Origin: an uncultured Collinsella sp.
GTDB lineage: Bacteria > Actinomycetota > Coriobacteriia > Coriobacteriales > Coriobacteriaceae
DNA: 6,834 nucleotides
Assembly: GCA_900552875.1 (NCBI GenBank)
Contig: USCS01000086.1
Coordinates: 1 to 6,834, forward strand
Reading direction: 5' to 3'
Shown: piece after piece, positions 1 through 4,880 of the stretch
Layout of the letters: every line of letters begins with the position of its first letter
Numbering within the stretch: the stretch's first letter is position 1
Made by a program: the position numbers and the translations under genes
Notes under the pieces: generated by a model
Database searches by the model: none
What the model saw: only the letters and a program-made list of their open reading frames with translations
What the model was told of the DNA's origin: nothing

Positions 1-1
1 G

Positions 2-703
2 GCAGCCAATAACGCCTACAGCGCTACCTCGGCGGACGCGAACGCTTCTGCCGACAATTCGTACGTTGATGAAGCCATGGCCGCGGACGAGGAGGCCGTT
101 GCCGCCCGCCGTGCCGCCGAAAGCTCGCTGTGGGGCGCTCCTGCCCAGCAGCAGGCGGCCGAGGCTGCGCCGTACAACGCAAACCTCGCCAGCATGCCTA
201 TCATCTCCGGTGCCGCGGACATCGATCTCGATGACCTCGATGAGCCTGCAGCCATCACCGCATCGATTGATGCCCAAGATCGCATCGACACCGGCGACCT
301 TCCGGACGCCTCGCTCGAGGTTGATGTCCCCATGGCCGATTACTCGGGCCACGAGGACATGTGGGCCGCCGCCACCGCGATTCTGGACGAGATCGACGAG
401 CCTGCTCCTGTTGCAGCCGCCGCTCCCGTCACTGCCCCTCAGCCTGCTGCCCCCGCCTATGTCGGTCGTCACAGCGCTGTGTTCCCCGAGGATACCGCCC
501 GTATCTCGCGCGAGGGCATCGAGCGGGCCGAGGCTATTGCCGCCGGCATTATGGAAAATCGTCGTCACGAGCGCGTCAATCAGATCCTCGAGGAAGAGAT
601 CGAGCGCCTGCAGTCTTCTACCGCCAAGCGTACGGGCCGTGCCTATCTGAGCGTTATCGAGGGCGGTACCGCCAGCTTCACGCCGCTCCGCGCGGAGGCA
701 TAA
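2..703 (+). CDS. Unrecognised acidic alanine-rich protein (C-terminal 233 residues, 5' end outside window)
   Basis: The frame is open from the first complete codon at position 2 to a TAA at 701-703, so the gene starts upstream of the window; the first in-window ATG (position 77) is probably internal. I do not recognise a family. In partial-protein numbering, residues 1-60 are rich in Ala, Asn, Ser and acidic residues, residues 70-110 are strongly acidic with a DIDLDDLDEPAA stretch (73-84), and residues 134-154 are a Pro/Ala linker. Residues about 160-210 (SREGIERAEAIAAGIMENRR and onward) are charged and look alpha-helical, possibly coiled coil. The tail contains TGRAYLSVIEGG (211-222). There is no transmembrane segment or secretion signal in the visible part. 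The VanZ-like gene begins 7 bp after the stop and its likely Shine-Dalgarno lies inside this gene, so the two are probably co-transcribed. That the frame is coding is fairly secure; the function is unknown. Confidence 0.75.
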   Translation, partial: AANNAYSATSADANASADNSYVDEAMAADEEAVAARRAAESSLWGAPAQQQAAEAAPYNANLASMPIISGAADIDLDDLDEPAAITASIDAQDRIDTGDLPDASLEVDVPMADYSGHEDMWAAATAILDEIDEPAPVAAAAPVTAPQPAAPAYVGRHSAVFPEDTARISREGIERAEAIAAGIMENRRHERVNQILEEEIERLQSSTAKRTGRAYLSVIEGGTASFTPLRAEA

Positions 704-710
704 CTTCTGC

Positions 711-1160
711 ATGGTTAAGATCAATCGAAAATGGGCGGTCGTGACCTGCCTGATGGCGTTCTTGATCTGGGGTAATTCGCTGGTTCCCGGCTCGGGGTCG
801 GGCTCACTGAGCCTAACGGTCATGGAAGCTATCCGCGATTTCCTGCACGGCGTGGGACTTCCATATGCATGGGTGACCAACTTTGTTGTTCGCAAGTGCG
901 CGCATTTTACCGAGTATATGGTGCTCGGCATCCTGGCAACGCATGCCTTTGATTATGAGGGGCGGTGCACCTTTGACGTGCTGCTGCCCACGGCGGTGTT
1001 CCTGCTGCTGATTCCTTCGATCGACGAGACGATTCAGCTCTTTGTGCCGGGACGCGCCGGCATGATCACCGATGTGATGATCGACTGCTGTGGAGCGGCA
1101 ACGGGTGTTGTGCTCCGATATCTCTTACGGTCGCTGATGTGCGCCAAAAAAGCCGCCTAG
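711..1160 (+). CDS. VanZ-like family integral membrane protein (149 aa)
   Basis: A small hydrophobic protein with the hallmarks of the VanZ-like family. A first hydrophobic segment spans about residues 8-26. The conserved signature RKCAHFTEY (61-69) opens the second membrane segment (about 64-80). A third segment lies at about 88-104. It is followed by IDETIQLFVPGRAGMITDV (104-122), the usual VanZ D-E-x-x-Q-x-F-x-x-G-R-x-x-x-x-D-V pattern, and a last segment at about 120-139 ending in basic residues. VanZ gives low-level teicoplanin resistance in Enterococcus, but most members are housekeeping membrane proteins of unknown role; nothing here indicates a resistance cluster. The start is the ATG at 711. 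A GGAGG at 694-698, inside the upstream gene, is a plausible though rather distant ribosome binding site (12 nt), which suggests translational coupling. The TAG stop lies in the stem of the terminator. Confidence 0.85.
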   Translation: MVKINRKWAVVTCLMAFLIWGNSLVPGSGSGSLSLTVMEAIRDFLHGVGLPYAWVTNFVVRKCAHFTEYMVLGILATHAFDYEGRCTFDVLLPTAVFLLLIPSIDETIQLFVPGRAGMITDVMIDCCGAATGVVLRYLLRSLMCAKKAA

Positions 1161-1191
1161 GACGTATTGTTTGGTCCTAGGCGGCTTTTTT
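1146..1191. terminator. Bidirectional rho-independent terminator between VanZ-like and ROK genes
   Basis: The arms GCCGCCTAGGAC (1152-1163) and GTCCTAGGCGGC (1174-1185) pair perfectly over 12 bp around a 10-nt loop. The stem is flanked by six A (1146-1151) and six T (1186-1191), so each strand has a U-tract after the hairpin. The genes on both sides converge on it, so it should end the + transcript from 711-1160 and the - transcript from 1274. Confidence 0.92.
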
Positions 1192-1273
1192 ATTTGAGGG
1201 CTTATATGAGGCGTGGTGGCGTCGTTCCGTAGGTCGGATTTGCCGGGCGCGCCACGCCCTGTGGGTGCGTCTG

Positions 1274-2164
1274 CTACTGAAGCGCCTGAGCGCCCAGGGC
1301 CAGACAGCCCATAATGCCCTGCTTGCCCTCGAGGCTGTTGTTGACGATGTAGCTATCGATGTCGGCCATCTCGGACGTGACGATGTAGCCGTTGAGCATC
1401 TCGGCGCACTTCTTGCGCGCGAGCGGCACGATGGGGGTGTGGTCGGCCACGCCGCCACCGATGACGATCTTCTGCGGTGCGTAGCACAGGATGTAGGTCA
1501 TGAGCGCCTGCGCAAGGTATCCGGCAAGAAGGTCCATGGCCTCCGGGTCGTCGGCCATCTCTCCGGCGCTCTTGCCACCCCAGCGCTTTTTGACGCCGGG
1601 GCCGGCGATGAGGCCCTCGAGACAGTTGTCGTGGAAGGGGCAGGCGCTGTGCTCGCCAATGGTGTCGCGCGGGTCGCGCGTGACCAGGATGTGGCCGGCC
1701 TCGGGATGCATCATGCCGTGCACGAGCTGGCCGCCCGAGAGCACGCCGGCGCCCACGCCGGTACCGATGGTCAGATACACAACGTCAGTGAGGCCCTGGG
1801 CGCAACCAAAGGTGACCTCGCCCAGGCAGGCGACGTTGACGTCGGTGTCGTAGCCGCAGGGAATATTGAGCTCGTTTTGGATGGTGCCCAGCAGGTCAAA
1901 GTAGCGCCATGCCGTTTTGGGCGTCTCCAGGATCTTGCCGTATTGGGGCGAGGCAGGGTTGACTGCGGTGGGGCCAAAGGCGCCGATGCCCAGCGCGGCG
2001 ATGCCCTTGTCGGCAAACCATGCGTTGACGGCCTCGACGGTCTCCTGCGGAGTCGTGGTCGCGATCTGCTCACGCTCCAGGACCGTGCCGTCTGCATAGC
2101 CCGTGGCGCAGACCATCTTGGTGCCGCCGGCCTCGAGCGCTCCGATAAGCTGCTGCTCTGCCAT
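1274..2164 (-). CDS. ROK-family sugar kinase, fructokinase-like (296 aa)
   Basis: Predicted cytoplasmic ATP-dependent sugar kinase of the ROK family, closest in style to Bacillus-type fructokinases (YdhR/ScrK/GmuE group) that make fructose 6-phosphate; the exact sugar is not proven. The N-terminal phosphate-binding loop is GALEAGGTKM (8-17). GAFGP (61-65) and YGKILETPK (75-83) match the fructokinase subgroup. YDTDVN (105-110) carries the expected catalytic base Asp108. IGTGVGAG (133-140) is the second nucleotide-binding glycine loop. The ROK zinc motif is present: His158 (HPEAGH), then Cys175, His178 and Cys181 in CPFHDNCLEG. IGGGV (235-239) completes the adenosine region. The length is normal for the subgroup (about 290-300). 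The ATG at 2162-2164 has GAGAGG (2171-2176 on the opposite strand) six nt upstream. It lies downstream of the aminotransferase in the same direction, but a terminator-like hairpin separates them. Confidence 0.88.
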   Translation of the reverse strand: MAEQQLIGALEAGGTKMVCATGYADGTVLEREQIATTTPQETVEAVNAWFADKGIAALGIGAFGPTAVNPASPQYGKILETPKTAWRYFDLLGTIQNELNIPCGYDTDVNVACLGEVTFGCAQGLTDVVYLTIGTGVGAGVLSGGQLVHGMMHPEAGHILVTRDPRDTIGEHSACPFHDNCLEGLIAGPGVKKRWGGKSAGEMADDPEAMDLLAGYLAQALMTYILCYAPQKIVIGGGVADHTPIVPLARKKCAEMLNGYIVTSEMADIDSYIVNNSLEGKQGIMGCLALGAQALQ

Positions 2165-2202
2165 AATATTCCTCTCACTGGGACGAGTTGCTCCATGATT
2201 AA

Positions 2203-2216
2203 AGTATAGAGCTCTA
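2203..2216 (-). promoter_or_regulatory. Possible -10 element and overlapping 10-bp palindrome upstream of the ROK kinase
   Basis: On the minus strand TATACT (2208-2203) is a good -10 match about 40 nt before the start codon. No convincing -35 stands 16-18 bp upstream, where the sequence is CTTTCT-like. The perfect palindrome TAGAGCTCTA (2207-2216) overlaps the upstream edge of this hexamer, a position suitable for an operator. Both assignments rest on sequence pattern only. Confidence 0.35.
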
Positions 2217-2235
2217 AACCATTTAAGAAAGCGCT

Positions 2236-2279
2236 ATAAAAAGAAGCCTCGCAACGCGGCGGGCGGTGCGGGACTTCTT
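2236..2279 (-). terminator. Probable rho-independent terminator of the aminotransferase gene
   Basis: On the minus strand, arms at 2279-2268 (AAGAAGTCCCGC) and 2252-2241 (GCGAGGCTTCTT) pair with one mismatch and one G-U, around a 15-nt GC-rich loop. The hairpin is followed by TTT and AT-rich sequence. It lies 27 bp after the aminotransferase stop codon and just before the candidate ROK promoter, so it probably separates the two transcripts, perhaps incompletely. Confidence 0.7.
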
Positions 2280-2305
2280 TAGTTACTTTAGTTGCCGGGC
2301 CGTTC

Positions 2306-3487
2306 TTACCCGCGCGGCTTGATTTTATCACGTAGCGACTTGAGGTTCTCCAGCGCCGCGTTAAGCGTCTCGTCTCGCTTGGCAAAGTGGAAACGAATCA
2401 GATGGTTGACGGGCTCGCGGAAGAAGCTCGAGCCGGGCACGGCGCCCACGCCCACCTTTGAGGCCAGGTCCTCGCAGAAGTCGAGGTCGCTGTCATAGCA
2501 AAACTCAGAGATGTCCATCATCACGTAGTAGGCGCCCTGCGGCACGTTGTGTGTGAGGCCGATACTGTCGAGTCCCTGACAGAATAGGTCGCGCTTGGCG
2601 GTGTAGAGGTCGAGGACCTCCCGGTAATAGCTATCGTCGAAATTGAGGGCGGTGACGACGGCCTCTTGCAGGGGAGCGGCGGCGCCTACGGTGAGGAAGT
2701 CGTGGACCTTCTTGATGCGCTCGGTGATTTCGGCGGGAGCGATGGTGTAGCCCAGGCGCCAGCCGGTGATGGAGTAGGTCTTGGACAGCGAGCTGCAGCT
2801 GATGGTGCGCTCAAACATGCCGGGCAGCGTGGCCATGTACACGTGCTCGTGGGGCGCGTAGACGATGTGCTCGTAGACCTCGTCGGTGATGCAGTAGGCG
2901 TCATACTTTTTGCACAGGTCGGCGATAAAGGTGAGCTCCTCGCGGGTAAAGACCTTGCCGCAGGGGTTGGACGGGTTGCACAGAACGATCGCCTTGGGAT
3001 CGTTGTCGCGGAAGGCCGCCTCCAGGACCTCACGGTCGAAGTCAAAGGTGGGCGGGTTGAGCGGCACGTAGATGGGCTCGGCACCCGAAAGGATCGTGTC
3101 GGCGCCGTAGTTCTCGTAGAATGGCGAGAAAATGACGACCTTGTCGCCGGGGTTTGTGACCGTCATCATGGCGGCCATCATGGCCTCGGTGGAGCCGCAG
3201 GTGACCACGATATTCTCGTTGGGGTTGATCGGCATGCCCATAAAGTGCTCCTGCTTGGCGGCAAGCGCCTCACGCATGGCCTGGGAGCCCCAGGTGATGG
3301 AGTACTGGTGGTAGAGCGGCTTGGGGTCGGTGGCGATGGCGCTCAGGCTATCGAGCAGCTGCGCCGGGGGATCAAAGTCGGGGAAGCCCTGCGACAGGTT
3401 GACGGCGCCGTACTTATTGGAGATGCGCGTCATGCGGCGGATGACCGAATCGGTAAACGTTGCCGTGCGGTTGGAGAGTTCTTTCAT
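2306..3487 (-). CDS. Class I/II pyridoxal-phosphate aminotransferase (393 aa)
   Basis: Predicted cytoplasmic PLP-dependent aminotransferase of fold type I, which moves an amino group between an amino acid and a 2-oxo acid. The opening VNLSQGFPDFDPP (29-41) and YHQYSITWGSQAMREALA resemble the kynurenine/glutamine transaminase K and methionine aminotransferase branch more than classical aspartate aminotransferase; the true substrate cannot be fixed from sequence. Key residues are visible: NPSNPCG (171-177) with PLP-contacting Asn174, TDEVYEH (201-207) with Asp202 and Tyr205, SSLSKTYSITGWRLGY (232-247) with the Schiff-base Lys236, and LIRFHFA (363-369) with Arg365 for the substrate carboxylate. 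The length is normal. I chose the ATG at 3485-3487 because AAAGGA lies 5 nt upstream; an ATG six codons earlier (3505) has no ribosome binding site. The leader holds a striking inverted repeat, listed separately. Confidence 0.9.
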   Translation of the reverse strand: MKELSNRTATFTDSVIRRMTRISNKYGAVNLSQGFPDFDPPAQLLDSLSAIATDPKPLYHQYSITWGSQAMREALAAKQEHFMGMPINPNENIVVTCGSTEAMMAAMMTVTNPGDKVVIFSPFYENYGADTILSGAEPIYVPLNPPTFDFDREVLEAAFRDNDPKAIVLCNPSNPCGKVFTREELTFIADLCKKYDAYCITDEVYEHIVYAPHEHVYMATLPGMFERTISCSSLSKTYSITGWRLGYTIAPAEITERIKKVHDFLTVGAAAPLQEAVVTALNFDDSYYREVLDLYTAKRDLFCQGLDSIGLTHNVPQGAYYVMMDISEFCYDSDLDFCEDLASKVGVGAVPGSSFFREPVNHLIRFHFAKRDETLNAALENLKSLRDKIKPRG

Positions 3488-3492
3488 GCCGG

Positions 3493-3498
3493 TCCTTT
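3493..3498 (-). promoter_or_regulatory. Ribosome binding site that fixes the aminotransferase start
   Basis: AAAGGA on the minus strand (3498-3493) stands 5 nt before the ATG at 3487. Nothing similar precedes the alternative ATG at 3505. The upstream half of this site (AAA) is part of the right arm of the 12-bp inverted repeat. Confidence 0.75.
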
Positions 3499-3555
3499 CG
3501 AGCATTTGCAGTGGGGCAAGTTTACTCCTATGAAACCGGTGGGAAATGCTCGAAA
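3496..3555. repeat. Perfect 12-bp inverted repeat in the aminotransferase leader
   Basis: TTTCGAGCATTT (3496-3507) and AAATGCTCGAAA (3544-3555) are exact reverse complements separated by 36 bp. In a minus-strand leader RNA the arm nearer the gene would overlap the first bases of the Shine-Dalgarno (GAAAGGA). The element could be a leader hairpin affecting translation or a pair of protein-binding half sites; the sequence does not decide which. There is no U-tract, so it is not a terminator. Confidence 0.75.
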
Positions 3556-3571
3556 TGGATCCGAAAAACTC

Positions 3572-3590
3572 TTTTCAAAATTCTTGAAAA
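3572..3590. repeat. 7-bp inverted repeat in the AT-rich divergent intergenic region
   Basis: TTTTCAA (3572-3578) and TTGAAAA (3584-3590) flank a 5-bp spacer in an AT-rich patch between the aminotransferase (-) and the tRNA unit (+). The patch lies just upstream of the tRNA promoter, where it could act as an UP-type or regulator-binding region. That role is inference. Confidence 0.4.
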
Positions 3591-3597
3591 TTGGGGC

Positions 3598-3626
3598 TTG
3601 CATCGCGTGGCGTTCCTTGCAATAAT
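3598..3626 (+). promoter_or_regulatory. Probable promoter of the tRNA-His/tRNA-Lys unit
   Basis: AATAAT (3621-3626) matches the -10 consensus at 5 of 6 positions, with TTGCAT (3598-3603, 3 of 6) exactly 17 bp upstream. A start near 3633 would leave a leader of about 20 nt before the tRNA-His gene at 3654, as is usual for stable RNA transcripts. Confidence 0.6.
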
Positions 3627-3653
3627 AGTCGAGCGCGAAGCGCACAGGACACG

Positions 3654-3730
3654 GTGGGTGTAGCTCAGTTGGCTAGAGCGACGGGTTGTGGTCCCGTAGG
3701 TCGAGGGTTCGAGTCCCTTTACCCACCCCA
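3654..3730 (+). tRNA. tRNA-His (anticodon GTG), CCA encoded
   Basis: A complete cloverleaf can be drawn. The acceptor arms GTGGGTG (3654-3660) and TACCCAC (3720-3726) pair with one G-U. The D stem is GCTC/GAGC. The anticodon stem ACGGG/CCCGT holds the loop TTGTGGT with anticodon GTG at 3688-3690. The T arm contains GGTTCGAGTCC. The discriminator is C (3727), followed by an encoded CCA (3728-3730). The base before the acceptor stem is G (3653), the extra G-1 that pairs with C73 and is diagnostic for tRNA-His. Confidence 0.97.
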
Positions 3731-3752
3731 GTTCTTGCTTCGTGTTGATATC

Positions 3753-3825
3753 GGGTCGTTAGCTCAGTTGGTAGAGCAGGGGACTCTTAATCCCAAGGTC
3801 CAGGGTTCGACCCCCTGACGGCCCA
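3753..3825 (+). tRNA. tRNA-Lys (anticodon CTT), CCA not encoded
   Basis: The acceptor arms GGGTCGT (3753-3759) and ACGGCCC (3818-3824) pair with one G-U. The D stem is GCTC/GAGC. The anticodon loop CTCTTAA carries CTT at 3786-3788. The T arm is CAGGG-TTCGACC-CCCTG. The discriminator is A (3825), followed by CCC instead of CCA, so the 3' CCA must be added after transcription, unlike the tRNA-His 22 bp upstream. The first anticodon-stem pair is G27-A43, a mismatch. Confidence 0.96.
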
Positions 3826-3838
3826 CCCAAAGATTGTT

Positions 3839-3869
3839 AAAGCGACTGGCACAGGCTGGTCGCTTTTTT
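3839..3869 (+). terminator. Rho-independent terminator of the tRNA unit
   Basis: AAAGCGAC (3839-3846) pairs perfectly with GTCGCTTT (3859-3866) around a 12-nt loop, and the right arm runs into six T (3864-3869). It follows tRNA-Lys by 13 bp. On the opposite strand the tail is only TTTAACAATCTTT, so it may also weakly stop the converging dinD-like transcript. Confidence 0.9.
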
Positions 3870-3882
3870 GTTGACCTTACAT

Positions 3883-3894
3883 GGGGTCGAACCC
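3883..3894 (-). repeat. Inverted 12-nt copy of the tRNA-Lys T-arm core
   Basis: GGGTTCGACCCC reads on the minus strand at 3894-3883 and is identical to positions 3803-3814 (+) in tRNA-Lys. The flanks diverge after one to three bases, and no acceptor or anticodon arm accompanies it, so this is not a tRNA gene. It lies in the short gap between the tRNA terminator and the dinD-like stop codon. Confidence 0.5.
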
Positions 3895-3912
3895 GTCGGG
3901 GCACAGCCGCTT

Positions 3913-4719
3913 TCACAGATCGAGCCTACCCTGGGGATCGGTAAAACCGTCAGTACCCTCCTTGAGTTTCTTCTCGTCTGCCTTCACGCGACGCTCGAGC
4001 TTTTTTGTATCCTCGGCAGGCGGTAGGTTCTCGGGGACAATTCCGCGGTCGATGAGGCTGCCACGCACGCTTGTGTTGTTCTCGACGTGCTCTTGCTTGA
4101 TCTGGTCCAGGCCGTACAGGTCGTGTTCCTCGGCGTTGAAGGCCGTCATCGAGTTCGTAAGGTCCTTTGCTTTGATGAGGACATCGGCTAACCTGTCCGC
4201 CAATGCCGCGCTCTTGGGTACGCCGAGCTGCTGCTTCATTTCCGCCGTGCTTCTGCCGCCGAATAACGCCTCATCGCCCTTCGACTTGATGATCGCGAAT
4301 CCTTTGGAGTCCACGCCGCGTTTGAACGCAATACCCGAGAGCTGTTTCTCTGAATCGGATAGCGAGTGGCGCGCCTGCACGGCAAAGTATGCCTGGGCGA
4401 GCGCGATCTCTGGCTTGTTTGAATCTCCGTTCTGTGCGATTAAATAGCATGCATAGCGCGTAAGTTTGTAGTCTTTAACCGCGCGAGCGGCGACACCGGC
4501 AGTTACCATTTTCGTGGTGTCACGAAAATGGGAATCAACTGGAGTTTTGTTTGTTTCGCATGAGACTGTTGCCCTCTTAACAACTTCGGCGAAGTTCTCC
4601 CATCGAGTGTACCCCATGGGTTCCATTAAATCGCGTGCGAGCCAATACTCAACGCCGTCTTCCACATTGGCGTAGCTATCAAGTTTGACACGCCACTTCT
4701 CGATATCACTACTGTCCAT
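3913..4719 (-). CDS. dinD: DinD / BRO-N-type damage-inducible protein homologue (268 aa)
   Basis: Homologue of DNA-damage-inducible protein D. E. coli DinD is SOS-regulated and reported to affect RecA activity; a cytoplasmic, DNA- or recombinase-related role here is by family only. The N-terminal BRO-N-like region holds EYWLARDLMEPMGYTRWENF (24-43). LTRYACYLIAQNGDSNKPEI (86-105) followed by YFAVQAR (111-117) is nearly the same as the E. coli block, and FAIIKSKGDEALFGG (141-155) matches its second conserved block. The C-terminus (about 236-255) is a Lys/Glu-rich helix. Compared with E. coli DinD as I remember it, the helical linker between the two blocks is shorter by roughly 20-25 residues. 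I chose the ATG at 4717-4719 because a strong GAGGAGGAG precedes it; the 33-codon upstream extension has no similarity and no such site. It is a single gene, opposite in direction to the tRNA unit. I see no LexA box upstream. Confidence 0.85.
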   Translation of the reverse strand: MDSSDIEKWRVKLDSYANVEDGVEYWLARDLMEPMGYTRWENFAEVVKRATVSCETNKTPVDSHFRDTTKMVTAGVAARAVKDYKLTRYACYLIAQNGDSNKPEIALAQAYFAVQARHSLSDSEKQLSGIAFKRGVDSKGFAIIKSKGDEALFGGRSTAEMKQQLGVPKSAALADRLADVLIKAKDLTNSMTAFNAEEHDLYGLDQIKQEHVENNTSVRGSLIDRGIVPENLPPAEDTKKLERRVKADEKKLKEGTDGFTDPQGRLDL

Positions 4720-4720
4720 A

Positions 4721-4730
4721 TCTCCTCCTC
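4721..4730 (-). promoter_or_regulatory. Strong ribosome binding site of the dinD-like gene
   Basis: On the minus strand GAGGAGGAGA (4730-4721) ends one base before the ATG at 4719. AGGAGG has a 4-nt spacing to the ATG and GAGGAG a 7-nt spacing. This decides the start against the in-frame ATG at 4818. Confidence 0.8.
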
Positions 4731-4747
4731 GCTGGTCTATTGTCTGT

Positions 4748-4762
4748 GCGGGCTTTGCCCGC
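4748..4762 (-). promoter_or_regulatory. Short GC hairpin in the leader of the dinD-like gene
   Basis: GCGGGC (4748-4753) and GCCCGC (4757-4762) form a perfect 6-bp stem with a TTT loop, about 17 bp upstream of the Shine-Dalgarno. There is no U-tract. It could be a leader stabiliser or an operator. I could not place a convincing promoter for this gene. Confidence 0.45.
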
Positions 4763-4805
4763 TCTGTATTCAGAATTAGGATACGCTGCCGTGCGGACAC
4801 GAATA

Positions 4806-4835
4806 GGCCCCGTGCCACCTCGAGCTCACGGGGCC
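4806..4835 (-). terminator. Strong hairpin after the flavoprotein gene, possible terminator without a U-tract
   Basis: GGCCCCGTG (4806-4814) and CACGGGGCC (4827-4835) pair perfectly over 9 bp, seven of them G-C, around a 12-nt loop. It lies 45 bp after the flavoprotein stop codon and upstream of dinD. On the minus strand it is followed by TATTCGTG, not a T-run, so it is an imperfect terminator or an RNA-stabilising 3' structure. It may separate the flavoprotein and dinD transcripts. Confidence 0.55.
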
Positions 4836-4880
4836 CATAGATATCGATTAGGTGTGTTCTGCTTTAGATGGGTGTCCAGT

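Noticed and set aside
711..1160. Glycopeptide resistance function for the VanZ-like gene
   Set aside because: No vanHAX or vanRS-like gene is nearby, and most VanZ-like proteins are not resistance determinants.
1265..2209. Long open frame on the + strand opposite the ROK kinase
   Set aside because: It is antisense to a gene with full catalytic and zinc motifs; its Val/Ala/Gly/Asp-rich product has no recognisable domain and arises from high-GC codon bias.
2666..3625. Long + frame opposite the aminotransferase
   Set aside because: It is antisense to a clear PLP enzyme, has no domain, and runs on into the intergenic region only by chance.
3591..3818. Small + frame across both tRNA genes
   Set aside because: The sequence is fully explained by two tRNAs; the translated product is an artefact.
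4764..4773. CTGTATTCAG upstream of dinD as a possible LexA box
   Set aside because: It has the CTG/CAG ends but only four bases between them, where the E. coli box needs ten, and it does not fit the actinobacterial GAAC-N4-GTTC type. No SOS control can be claimed from it.
4720..4818. 33-codon N-terminal extension of the dinD-like protein
   Set aside because: It covers two hairpins, lacks a ribosome binding site, and the family similarity and strong Shine-Dalgarno both point to the ATG at 4719.
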